From contig NC_053118.1 in NCBI RefSeq assembly GCF_010015445.1, positions 10,648,407 through 10,712,406 on the forward strand: DNA of 64,000 nucleotides, given 5' to 3'. The first letter of the stretch is position 1. Each line of letters begins with the position of its first letter. Below, piece after piece: positions 36,301 through 50,100 of the stretch. Both the position numbers and the translations under genes were made by a program. This DNA is from Perca fluviatilis (lineage: Eukaryota > Chordata > Actinopteri > Perciformes > Percidae). The notes beneath the pieces were generated by a model, which worked only from the letters and a program-made list of their open reading frames with translations, did no database searches and was not told where the DNA came from.

Positions 36301-38681
36301 AAAAATCCGATACGGTCCAGTTTGTACACCTTTGACATGATGGATGTGATAAAGTAGGTTTATATTATACTATATTTCTAATAATATAATGCATTTTCTT
36401 TGTTATTCTTTAGCATTATAATAAAATTGTCAAATTTAAGGAGCTGCAAATGGTTCCAAAGTATCCGTTTTCAGCAGCGCGGGCTCTAAAACGTTTTATT
36501 TTTTTCATCGAAGTCAGCTCACAAGAGCCCACATCAGTGAAACCGTACGTTAGAATGTCTTCTTGTTCTCATTTTAAAGTTCGGGGCTCTAAAAGAAACA
36601 CAAAAATTATGTGCAATTTGCCTTGTTAGGGTTTCGGGTTGCAGCAAGTTGGAATGGGTCAATGTGAATGATTTCATGGGTAACGCTAGGTGAGTGGAAG
36701 GCAGGAAGTGAGACGGCTGTGGGATGGAACCCTCTGTATATGTGGAGGCTTTTGGCAGCCTCGAGCGCAGTCTGTCACGCTTGCTTTGGACTCATAAAAA
36801 CGTACCTGAGACAGAGTTTGGGTTTCTGCTGGATCTTACTGCGGCCCTAATTGCTCCTGAGCTGCTTCAGAAAAAACCTCCCAGCAAGCCTGCGGCTGTA
36901 GAATGAAGGTGCTACGCTCCAAACATGCTGTCATTCTTCATGTTGTGAGCTTGACTGTTTTGCATAAATGAAAGAACAAACGTCACCTGAACATCCTAGA
37001 TACTTATCAATGAATATCTGCAAGGCCGTTTCACTGAGTAATGCTATTTCATGGTCTTAATTGTGATGTTCTTATTAAAAATTGTCTCGGTGTTTGGGGA
37101 AGTAAACTTATTCACTTTTTTGGGGCGAAAGTTAGATGAGAAGATCCACACCACTCTCACGTCTATTGGCCTACATAGCTGACGCTAGCAGCCGGTTAGC
37201 TTATAGGATAAATACCAGGAACAGGGGAACAGCTAGCTTGACTCTGTTTAATGTAACGAAATCAGCCTACTAGCACCTCTTAAGCTCACTAAATAACATA
37301 TTTCATGTTATTTGTTTAATATAAAAAAAAAAATTTCACGGAGCCAGGATGATTGTTTTCCTGTTTCTAGATTTTTTTTTCTAAGCTAAGCTAACAGGGG
37401 GCTGGCTGTGGCTTCATATTTTCACACGGGCATAAGGGTGGTATATCTTCTTCATCTAACTCGCGGCAAGAAAGCGGCCCAAAAAGTTGAAATATTCTTT
37501 TAAAACCTGCACAAAAATGTGTTGCACAAAATCATCCTCAGTCAAGCTGTCACAATATATTGTTGATGTGTGAGAAAGAACATAATGAAGGATCCTTCAT
37601 GTGGTTCTTGTACAAGAGCAGCAGCTTTGTAGCAGCCCTCTGCCCTGTAGACATGACACATTGAGGCACTTATTAAGTCTTTGTGTTTAAAGGTTCTTGC
37701 AAAAGCTTCTTCAGTGATGTTCATATGGACCCTGGCTTTTGTAAATACAATACTTAAGGCTTAGAGGGATCCACAGTTAGCTGTCAGAAGTGGGAAGTGG
37801 ATTTGTTTTGTTTCACGTAATATGTATTCTGTGGTTGAAACCGTAAACGGCATCGGTTTATCGTGCGCAGGGAGTGGCACTTCGAATGGCGTGCACGCTC
37901 CTCTACTGTCTCCAAAAACACGTATGGTAAACCTGGTATCTCTAATTTCACAATGGCCACTTCCTGCGTGGCTTTTCGATGTGTCTGGGTCGCTTTGGTT
38001 TCAACGTGACTGACAGAAGAAACGCTAGAAGAGCCGAGGCGTCACGTGATTTGCGGGGAAAGGAGAAGCCAGAGAGCGCAGTTCAACATGTGTCAAACGC
38101 CGTTATCAATCGGGAGGACTGGGTTTGGTTTGGTTTTTGTCTGCTGTTTGAGAAAAGAAGACAAATGAAACAATCTGCAAAAAAAAAAAAGCACATCCAT
38201 AACTCAGAACACATTCCCCAGCACACTAAACACGATGGTCCTGCCAAATTAGGTTAAGCTGCAATGATCTATAGAGACTTCAGAACTAACACTTTACCCA
38301 TTTCCCTTTGATTTTCTCCTCTTCAGTGCCACTTTAAAACATGGCTACTACATGCTTTGGCAAACTGTTTTCAATTTTCATGCCAATAAAGCACCCTGTG
38401 GTAAAGATTTTTAAGCCTCTTCCAAATACTTTTTTTCAACAGTCTCAGTTCTGCTGTAAAGACGCTACTCTTATATTTCTTCTAGTCTCAAAAATCATAT
38501 TCACGTGTATATTCTTTAAGAATGGCTGAAACCTGCTGGCGGTCGACAGATTGGCGTAAAGTGCGCTAGACGTTATGCCGGTAGTGTAGGACGAGAGTTG
38601 GACAGCGCTGCTCCAGACACTGTGAATTGTGGCCTCCTTCCTGACATACCTGTGGCCTGAACCTCCAAACCTTTCCACAGA

Positions 38682-38744
<63 letters not shown>

Positions 38745-41700
38745 ATCTCCCAAGATCAGCACCAAAAGAGTTTCTCTGCACCGTGTACAGCCTTTCCTTT
38801 CCCCCCTTTTTCCCTCCCAATCGTACGCTAATTCCAGGATGTGGGATCTGCTGCGTTCAAACGGCGCGTGATTATGTTGTCCTCAATCAGCGTGCGTTGC
38901 GAGATTAGCAACCAGCAAAACAAATGTTTGACAACAAAGAGTGAGCCGGCTTTTTTTGAGCCGGAGTCATAAAGAAACTTTTCAGTGACTGTAATGTCTC
39001 TGCTGATTGACTGGCCAATGATCTAAGATAACCACAGGCCCTGTCTTTATTTTTCTATTATTGTTAGGATAGTATTGTTAGCACTCTGTCAATAGTTGTA
39101 GAGTAGAGCACACTCATAACAGACTGGGGAAATAAGCTTTCCAGCTTCACAGTTCTTTGCTTTTGCCAAGTTGGCTTTCCCTTCCTGTCAGTGTTGTATT
39201 CAAGTTTGGCGAGGGCAGAGAGAGTAAATGTGACCAAGCTAATGTGAATGTCAGTTTGCTGTAAACACATCCAGACTGTATATTCTACAGAAATATATGT
39301 TTAAGTATGAGGTTAGGTCTAATGTTGCAGTTTAGTTTTACTGAATGGAAGGACTGACAGAATGAAATATGAGATATATTTTAGAAATTACGTTTGTGGT
39401 GTTACCTGAAACATTTTTAATACAGCTGCAACAGTTGTTTTTAAAAAAAAAAAAAAATCGACATTTACTATCGTTTTAATTTAATGTAAGTATTTAAATG
39501 TAAGTAGGCCTATTTCAATTTTATGTGTGATAATACATAAAAACGAACATATATAGCAAGCTATGAATGACTGCACATTATTTTAGCAATTCCTGCAAGG
39601 CATATGATTTAAAAACTATATCCTAAAATAAAAATAAAAAAACAGCTTTACATTTGACATGCTGTACTTAGTTAGAAGCCAGTTGTAAACTTGATAAACA
39701 GCTCCTGTGTCCACCAAGTAGAGCCAAGTGACTCTGAAGAAGCTGTACTGAATTGAGAGACAACCCGCATTGGCACAACTGAAATAGGAAATAATATCTT
39801 AGATATTGGATTGTCAGTTGAACATAAGACACAATTTTCCATCTGAGATTTGGAACAGCCAATTCTGTCTTTTCTCCTTCGTGTCTTATCGAGCGAGTGC
39901 CGACTGGAGATGAACAATCGCCGGTCTGTGTGATGAATAGGCTTGGAGCGCACTTCCCGGCGCTGCTGTGATCGATGGGGTGTCGCTGTAAACCTCATCC
40001 CTATAGACCATCAGAGACACATTCTGATTCGCACTTAATCTTACTTCCATCCACTCCGGCTTCAGGAGAATGAGTGTAGTTTGGCAGAGCAGGCATACCT
40101 CTCTGAAGACCGTCTCCCAGCACACCAACAAAAGAAATGAAAGAAGATGAGTCTGACATTCGCTGACTGATTTTTACATGATTACAAACTGATGCCTGCA
40201 CTGGGCCCACTTAGCGCTCACGTTCGTCTGGGTGAATCTGTTCGGGAGAAATCTAATATGCTGATGAATCCACGGCCAGGAACGCATGCATGCTCTGCTT
40301 TGTCTCTCAGGGTTTGTCCACTTTGCTGCACAGTGTTTTATTAAGCGTTGTGGTAGGTCGCTCAGTTTGAGCGACGCTGTTACGCGGTCCCTGCTTGTGA
40401 TATTTAAGACTTGGCTTAGCTCAGCTGAAGTGTCTCTCGTTTGGAGAGGTTGGATTCGCCCAAGGACATTTTCCTGTAAACGGGACGCTAAGGAGTTTAC
40501 ATTGAAAGTCACTTATTGTGGAATGGACTGTCTTGTTACTGGCTCCTTTGTCTTCCGCAGGCAACTCGAGCCGAGGCCAGAGCCACTGCGGTTTTTGGGG
40601 CTTTCATCGGCTGTCTCAACAAAATCGTTCAAGAGGCCAGCTCTGACCAGAATTAATGCAATATTCACATTCATAACCAATCAGCATTCGAACGGCGAGA
40701 GGGGAGCCAGAGTTTGTATGAATGACAAATTGTTGAATTGGACATATTTACTATGAGTTAGAGAACATCCTGCTGATATATCTATTATGGTTGTTTTGGT
40801 TTCATTCTTGTACTCGGCTTGTATTCTACTGGTCAGCCCTCCCACAGTTGAGTCTGTTGCCTCGAGTTCACCCTGTCTTTGTCATCAGGGGTAAAGTCCG
40901 GGTCATCCACACAAAGAGGGATGATACAACGATCTAAAAGAACTTTGCTTTTCTGTAACTAGTGCAGAATAAACAGCCTCCTCAACCACAATGTTAGATC
41001 CAGCTTCCAACGTGGCCGTAGCAAAAAACTAACCATAGCGCTTTAAACATTGCTACATTCTCTTCTGCCCTCTACACATGATGAGCTATATGCTCACTGT
41101 AGCATAACCCTAACCCTAACTGTAATTGGATTTACGTCACCATCATGGCACAAGGCAGCAGGAAACTGCCAGAAAAATTGAATAACAAAATGAGCCAAAT
41201 GTGAATTTAACGCACCGTATTTAAATTTAGCATAAAAGTAGGTCAATAATTGTCCTTCAGAGCAAGAGATGGATTTCAATCTGAAGATCAATAAAGGATG
41301 GGTGCATTAAAACTTTCTTATCCTTTTTGGCGATCACTGGTCGCTTTCATGTTATGTCACGGTAGATGGTCATCTCGCATGTTGCTTATTTAAAGGTATA
41401 TTGAGCACAGTGGTGAGGTGTAAAATGCAAGCATTGTGCAATGCCCAAGGTACCAATGCCAAGAGGTTTGGTATATTTGCTCTCTCGACAGGAAAACGGT
41501 GAAAATCATGCCAGTGTGTGTGCCTTAGCATAGTTTTTTGAAGCCAGATAGCTTGTAGGCTTTAATTTATTTCTAAGGCAACTTTTTGTCAATGTATAGT
41601 ACGTACCATGCTCGAAAAAGAACAAGTTTATGCTGCGTGTCGTACAACCACATCTGAAGGCAAACGTGTTTAAAGCTGTTCTAAACAATCCATTCGAAAG

Positions 41701-44046
41701 GGTAAAAATTCTGCCATCATAGAGATTGGTGAGATATGATGATCAGTCAAATTCAGATAACTGCACACACTTTGGACAATCTTTCCTCAAAGGCATTCAA
41801 GCACTCAAACGGCACTCATTTGTACGTATGACATGTTTGTAAAGAATGAAAAAGAGGGAATGAAATACAAATTCTAATCTTGTTTTCTCACATGCGTACA
41901 CCTGGCTACTCGCTGCATGAAGCTGGCATGCTTATCGGATTTTCGTTTCAGAAAGTTAAAAAAAATTGTTGGAGGGAGCCCCAAGTCAGCATCAAAAACG
42001 TGTGTGGAGGCAGGTGGTTTCAGATCGACCATTTAATGAGCACTTTGGTTCGAAGCATACTGACAGTGACACCTTTACGTATGTACTTCCATCTTTTTTA
42101 ATCACCTTTGTTGTTTGTTTACTCTTCTGTGTTTGTCCTGCAGCTAGCTATGGAGCGTACCCCATCTGTAAAGGCTGCTCGGTGTGCTCCAGGGACAACG
42201 GCTGTGTGAACTGCCAGCCCAAACTCTTCCTGTTTTTGCGGAGAGAGAGGATGAGGCAGTATGGGGAGTGTCTTCACGACTGTCCAGCCGGATACTACGG
42301 CATGCGCAGCCCTGAACTCAACATGTGCTCCAGTAAGTACGATCAACTTTAACTCCCCAGTCTACCTCGCACTCCACCACCTACCCCTACCCCTCAATCT
42401 CCTACACCGCTCACTTTCCTCTCCTTTTCCTGAACAACCCCACCACTCCATTTTCCCCTTTTTCCCATAACACATGATTTATTGTCAACTATCCAGAGGA
42501 GACACACATACCTCACAATTTGAACGGCTCATCTGTTCACACAGGTGGATGTAAGTAGTGAAGCCTCGTGTTAGCAGTGTCTCCCTTGGGATTAAACAGT
42601 GAACTCCAGCTAGGATTAGCACTGTTTCTCATTTCTCTTGAACACTCCCTTTACACCTACAACACTAAACTTCCTACAGTCACGATGATGTTTGAAAGCA
42701 TAAAACCCAGGTGCAAATGCAACCAAGATGCAGGCAAGATTCGGCCAAACCTACTCCAGAGACTTGTATCGTCACATTCAAATGTAAAAACCAGGCCTTT
42801 TGGCCATCATCTGAACTACAAAGATTATTAGATATTCGCATTCGAGCATGAAACTTCTTTTGTTGACTGCATGCAAGGGCTTGTGGGTTGAGACTTTCAC
42901 CAGACAGTGTCATTTCTTGGCAGCCAAAAGTAGTTTTTGACTCTGAACAGAAAGCCAGTCACAACTGACGTGTCCAGACTCTTCACCGACAACCGTGCGT
43001 TCATTGAAGTTTGATAAGAAAAAAACCAAAACATTGTGTATGTCAGGAACTGTGATGAGCAACACAGGGGGCCCCCCCCAGGGGACCGTCCTCTTCCCCT
43101 TCCTGTTCACCACACAGAGTCAATGTGGCAAAATATGTGTCAAAGTATTGTGGTGCTGCAGAGACGTTCCAGCCTACAAATCATATCCTACAGACTAAAG
43201 AAAAAACATCCTTGCAGAAATTACGCTATAATAATTTAATTTAGAAAATTTTAAATTTTCCAATGAAAATGAGAACAGTGATATCGTGAATCATAGCGCA
43301 ATCGCATATCAGTCAAAATAATCGCAATTAGATATTTTCTTCATATCGTGCAGCCCTACCCCTGTATCCATCAAGGGGAGGATGTTGAGGTGGCTCACTC
43401 CTATATTACCTCAGAGTGCACCTGGATGACAGGCTGCACAGAGGCCCTCTACAAGAAGAGTCAGAGCCAGCTCTACTTCCTGCGGTGGCTCATAGGCTTA
43501 AACGCCTACAACATCTGCAGCACGATGCTGCAGATGTTCTACCAGTCCGTGGTGGCCAGTGCCAATCTTCTATACTGCCATGTGCTAGGGACGGAGCGTG
43601 AGGGTGATGGACTTAACAAGCTAGTCCAGAGATTGGAGGAGGAGTTGAGCTGGATTCTCTGGAGGCGGTGACGGAGAACAGGATACTGTCCACGTTGGTT
43701 ATCATCCTGAACAACGTCTCCCAACCCCTCCGCGACATAGTGGTTGAGAAGAGGAGCGTCATCAGCCAAAGACCTAAACCCCCAAGGTGTTCCACCGAGC
43801 GGCACATGGGGGGGGGGGGGTCATCCCTGCCTGCCTGTTTTAATTCATCCTCACAGAGAATGGACATCAGTGGACTGGCAGGCTGCTCGTGTCCCTCTGG
43901 ACTCAATCAGTAACTGTAACTGGACTCACATTTACATTCTCTGCAACTTTTTGTACAAATAATTTTTAATAAGCACATCCAATGAATGAAGAGTTGTCCT
44001 CTGGGGATAAATAAAGTATCTGTCTATCTATCTGTCTATCTATCTG

Positions 44047-44127
<81 letters not shown>

Positions 44128-47100
44128 ATCATGTGTAGCAAAGCATTAACCCTTAACATTAGTAGTGTATTCATGAGGAAGGTGGACATGATCAAAAACT
44201 CACTTTTAATCACTTTGTTTCAGCGATAAAATCACATTAGATATTTTTCTAATATTCTCATTGTTACACATATTACTCCTGTGGTCTGTAGTCAAAGTCA
44301 TTTTTTCACCATATGTTTTTGTGGAAAATACTGTTTTGGTTTTAATAACTTGAAACAGACCACCCCTTCGCTCTCACACACTCTAAATTATGGTTTATAC
44401 TATTAAAAAAAACTCCAAACAATGACATCAAAAAATTGATGTGCTCTCATGATTCTCGTTAAAGAATAACTCTAAAATCCAATTAATGAAATGTCTCCCT
44501 CTCCTCGTCATGTAGCACCCCATTCTCATAACCTTATTTTAACATGGAATATGCTCAAAGAGAGAGAGCAAGAGTCTTTATAGCTTTACACCGAGCCCAA
44601 GGTGTTGGCTGAGTGTTTCATATAAAAAAACAGAGAGGAACTTGAACTCATTTGGTTCCCTGAGCCAAACTCCTGACAGACGCAAGCCCCAGAGGAGGCT
44701 GTCCGGACCTTTAGGCCCAATAATGCGAATATTTAGCAACCGCAGAAAGAAAACTGCTTAACCAATCACTGCCGACCTAGATGCAAGTACATCCGCTGGT
44801 CCATTTGATTTTGAAAATAAAAGCAAGTTAAAGCTGCACCAGCTAACTTTGGATGTTGGTAACTTATATGGTTTTAGAAAATGAATTCAATTCAATTTTA
44901 TTTATAGTCTCAAATTACAACAGGAGTTATCTCAGGACACTCTACAGATAAAGTAGGTCTATACCACACTCTATGATTTACAAAGACCCAACAATTTCAA
45001 TTTCCCACGAGCAAGCATTTGGACAGTGGCGGGGACAAACTTCCTTTTTACAGGCAGCAACCTCAGACAGACCCTGGCTCTAGGGGGGGTGGCCATCTGC
45101 CGCTGCCGCTTGGGACACAGAGACACTGTTGTAATTATAGCATTTGGCACGATGTGCCGTGGCACTTGTAGTAACAATACAGGTAATATAACTGACTAGA
45201 AATAATAGCTGTAGCAGTTCAGTACCCAGAAATCTGGCAATTTAATGGCATGAGCATGTTCATGTTAAGATGGACAAGCTGTGATTCTACATCAGTATTG
45301 GGTAGTAATGCATTAATTAGCACCTTGTCACAATGATGACTTTTTAAATGTAGCAGTGGAAGATGCATCCAACATAACAGTTGCTGATTCCACAAATGCT
45401 CGGTTACCTCGATATTTTGGGGGTAGGCTTGTTCCTTAGCTTACCAGGAATTAGATGAAGGGTTTATATCCTCTCTGTGCATTCAGTTGACCATTCCGTT
45501 AATTAGCTAGCAGGTGTGAGGATGTAGTTAGCCGCTAACAAGAAAAAATGCGCCTCCAGCTGGAAAACTTGTCTCATTTACGTGCTGCGTGCTCTTAGCT
45601 GGCATGCTAACTTTAGTCCCAGCAAGCCTACATTCAGGTATGGCTTGGTTTGGATCAGAGTTTTAGAGTGTGTGAACCCTGGTTTCACTGGGAGGTCGGG
45701 ACTCACCCTATTTTTTATGACTCAGAGAATTGGAAAAGAAAGACATCTTGTTCTCTGGTACAATCCCCATGCTGGGTGAATTTTGACTTTAACTGATCCT
45801 GATGTGCGGCGAGTTAATCTGAATCTCTCTCCGTACAAACTGCTCATAGAACAACATCTTGTATTGTCACATAACATCAGATCTCAAAGTGAGACCTACT
45901 TTGATGTGATCGCTGCTTCAGTCATGGCACTCTAATCCAGTTTCCTATTTGAGCCTCATTCTCAGCTGCGCTCCGCATGTCATTTTCGCTGAACAGTTCA
46001 CGTCCAACCTCCATAAGAGGATATTTTGGAAGCTAATTGTCGGGTCAGTGAATATTTTTTTGGGAATTGAAACAGGCAACTGGTACGCAAGAGCTCAAAG
46101 GCACGGTGGACAAATGAGGGTGAGGGGTTCTCCCCCGATGTGGTCAGAGCCGCTGGGTGCTCCTGGTTTCCAAAGAGGCCTGAAACGTGGCATTACGTCT
46201 CTGTTATCATGAGCTTTTTAAACACAGGTTCTGAAATCACTTAGGGAGCAGCTGCGTATTATTACCCCAGTTTGTCTATGTGATCTTATCTCATGCAAGA
46301 ATATTTTTTGTGGACTGCCTGTGTAAAGGAAAACAAGCAAAGCAAGCAAGAGGCTTGTACACCCAGCCACTCGCTTGCTGAAACTTCACTTTCACTTTTT
46401 CTGAAGGGTCTCCTGAGGCTTGTGACAGAGAGAGCCATGGCTGGAGAGAAGGGATGAACTCACTCTTCTCTAGCAATATTATGGAGTTTGACGCAAGGCA
46501 AGTCACACAGATAGTTTGAGCGATAAGAAGCTTAAGGCCAGTGCACTATTATTATTGAAATGTACATATATAGGCCTAGATATATATAAACCTAACCCTA
46601 ATTTTTTAACTTCCCAAACAGCATTTAAAGAACATTCTTAAGTATTTCTTTTCAGCACCATGGGTGGGCTGTTGCTTATCTTAGCATACACTGGGCCCCC
46701 TAAACTCTGGACAGGTCATCAGTTTATCGCTGGGCTAAATCATTAGCTGTGTGATATCTTCACCATTAACATTTGTTGCCAGTTGTTCGCCATGCGTTGA
46801 AGTAAGATGTCACAGTTCAGAGTGTAAGTAGGGGTGTCGTGATTTTGAATGGAAAAGATAAGCTTTCGACTTTGACTATTGAAATCAAGAGCAGGAAAGG
46901 TGAGTCCCCCAGTATTTTCTTTTCTCTCTGATTTTAAATCAACCTCCATTAGCTTATTTCTTTATAAGGTTAGTCCTCTAAAAGACCCACCAGTATGGGC
47001 ATCACCCTTTAGGGGATAAACTGTGGCCCCTGAATTGGGACATAGGTATAGTTATCACAGTCTCACCTTAACTCACCTAAAAAATTTGATTCCAACCTGC

Positions 47101-50100
47101 GGCTCTTTGCTGCATGTCATTTCCCCTTCTCTCCCCTTTCATGCCCAAAAAATAATGTTAAAAACTTGAACAGAAAATGATGGCATATTGTACTTTTTTG
47201 TAATAAAGAGGTACAAAGAAAATGAAATATTGGATTATTTTCAGTTGTGCAATTTGCAAAGAAATCTGCGTTCATGCTGGTTTTGGTTAGAAAAACTTCA
47301 AAAAAGTTTATTGCATTCAGGACGTAAGATGTAAGGCTCACTGTTCTGGGGTTTTCTCTACACTGCAGAGAAAATAACTCCATAATTAGAGCCAACAACA
47401 ATAGGAACTATACTTTCCGCAACATAACATAACTGGAAGCCCATTTACAGCTACACTTCAGCTGGACCTTCATAGAAGCCAGATTACTGAGATGTAGCAG
47501 TTTGTTAGCAATGCCTTTTTTTGTTGCATAATACCTTCCTGCATGTCCATATATTATGTTCCTGGGTCTCTGCTTTGTAAGAACTCCTTTCAGCAGCTAA
47601 CAGACGTGTTGATATGAGCAATAAACCATATGCAGTAACCCAGTGTTATCCACAGGGGTTCTTATCAGCCGCCCAGAAGAGGCCCCACACCAGTGTCTGT
47701 GGGTGTCAACCCACTGCTCTGCAGGGAAGATTTGTAGCAACGGGCACACAGTGTGCTGCTTTATGTACAGCCAAATCTGTGTGAATGCGGTGCAGTCATG
47801 CTCTCGCCTCAGTCACATTTCATAATACCTCGGTTTTAACATACATTCCCAAGCCAAAGCGTATTCTGTCATTTTGTATCACACGCAAGCTCTCTGGCTG
47901 AAAGAATTATGAGCTGAAAGGCGACTATAAGAGCTGTCTTTTAAAAGTGAGAAAGTGTTGAGAGGGTCAGGCATTGGAGCAAGGCTGTATTCAAAACATC
48001 CTCCCTCAGGGTGTATTATGGACCCCCCACTGCTACACACACATACACACTCTAGCCACCAACCCAGTTGCCTTATCCCACTGCAGCGGACTTTAAAAAA
48101 ACGCAGAAATCCCAGCTGTGTTCGCTGCCAACCAACAACCAGTCTGATCAAGGCCCGGGTTTGCCAATATCCTGGTGGTTTAAATATCACAGCTCCGTCA
48201 GTGCCAGCCTAATGTGCCACTAGGGACTGCTCTGTCAGAGGTAATTTCTTTGGATTGCCAATTGTGATTTATTTTTTACTGCATTTCTCGGACTGAGGAA
48301 ATATGTTACTAAATCCCATTGTTGTATTTCCCGCTGCTTTGTCACATTAAATTAGGGCTGGAAGTAGATATGCCTTTTCCAAGATCGTTTTAGTTTTAAA
48401 GTACATCATGGGAAATTGTTGGGTTGGAGGCGGATAAGAGCCATTGTGGGCCTCAGCCAAATTGGTACCAAGGCTGTATAAAGCAACTAACATGGATTTT
48501 GCAACCTTTAGTTGGCAGCGCTGACAGCCTCTCCATGTCTCTCATTCAAGTTCTATCTTTCTCACTCTAATTCTGAGCTTGTGGGTATTTCAATTGCACA
48601 GTCTTACCAACAAAAAGACCAGTTGCTTTTGGCCTCTGAGCCTTACCATGAACATTTAATCTTCACAGCATTACTAACTGCTCTTTCACAATACAATGAA
48701 TGGACCAAGCCCTGCCCCCAGGACATTGCAGCCAGATGCAGAGTTGAATCGGGTTATTTCTCACAACTCTAATTGTGCATGCTATAGTGTGAGTGGAAGG
48801 GCTGTCTTTGCTTGACCACTGTCTGAAGCTTGAGCTGTCTGTGTGTATGCTGGAGCTGGCTGAGCAGATACAGGAGCAGATCCTGGTATATCACAGACTG
48901 TGTTCCTTGGAGAGAAGAAGCTCGGATGGCCGCTGACACATCTGTCATCGCAGTTCTCTCTCTGGGAGATGCTGATCGACAGGAACACCAACTCTGCTTC
49001 ACCTAGCTTTACGCTGGCGCGCGGAGGAGCACCCAGGTGGAAAAAACTGCGCTGAAAGAGTTGGGAAGAACATGGCAGCTCTGGCCTTTGCCATGAACTC
49101 CTGCCATTCCGCAGCTCCACATGACATGGCTGGGTGGCAGCGAGCAAGCCAAAGCTTCCATGTCAGCCAAACCCAGAGCCTAGAGAGTAGGTCAGAGCTG
49201 TTCGACTCAGCTTTGGAGGCAAAGGATGGAAAAATAGGGCTTGTTTTCCCCCTCACACTGCCAGGCCTTTTTACGACATGGACACTCCTGCTGCGCAACA
49301 TTGCTTCTGGTTAGCTTTCTGGGGGAGGCTGAGGCTCTCTCAGTAGACTGATGATGAGGGGTCTCACAACCCACCTTCAGCTCAGATAACGTAAAAGACC
49401 CCGTCTGGAACAAGAGCGATTCATCCATCTTCACTTAATGATTGAGCACCCTTTCTTTACACGGTGAACATTCGTTTAAATAAATGGAGAGATTACACAC
49501 GGTGCTGTCTGGCTGCGGAGGAACAGCAGTCGACTGAAGCTGACTTGAGGCTTTGAGAGTCTGTGATACAATCGGTGGGTTCCCTATCCAGACCACAGCT
49601 GAGGTACCAACTTCTGCCAAGAACGCGCCATTAGATCACGAGTGACAGTCATTTAGTGACTCATCTCTCAACTTCAAATGCACTTGACACGCAAACCACA
49701 TACAATTCAAGTGTAAAGTCAAACAAACAACAAAAACAGTGATAGAGTTAATAGTACGTGTCCGCTGTCAAGCGTCATTTCCACACTTTCCATTCATTTC
49801 TATGTGCAATGCATTCTGGTAGCGTCGCGGGGACTTTGGAGAAGTGGGGCGTTCTCCTTCCGCTCCTCATTCGCATAAAGTTGAATCCGGGCTACTTTAT
49901 GCAAATGAGGTGCAGGCAGCTCGGCTTAAAAACTCATGAAAATCTTAAAAACTGACCGTTGTGCATCTGAAATGAAGACGGATTCGGCAACTGCGTAGCC
50001 TATTTCTTGCATAAAATGTTTTCAGAAGCACATTTTTCTGAGACTTTTCCAAATGAGCCGCCATTATGATCCATTTTTAAATCCGGAGGCAGACATCCCC

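Larger units (their letters stand above)
15166..42143 (+). other. rspo2 27-kb intron
   Basis: A GT...AG intron (gtaaca to tcctgcag). It holds (GT)n/(AC)n tracts, several DNA transposons and dispersed repeats listed separately. The stretches 15200-18980, 19260-20600, 22400-24200, 25000-27100, 30500-33200, 34400-37000 and 38800-42100 show no convincing gene. Some may contain enhancers, but I cannot tell without cross-species alignment. Confidence 0.85.

Noticed and set aside
40286..40756. 156-codon plus-strand open frame
   Set aside because: Composition and sequence look random, with no family similarity; within the large rspo2 intron.
41104..41121. Telomere-like aaccctaaccctaac
   Set aside because: Only two to three units; not a telomeric array.
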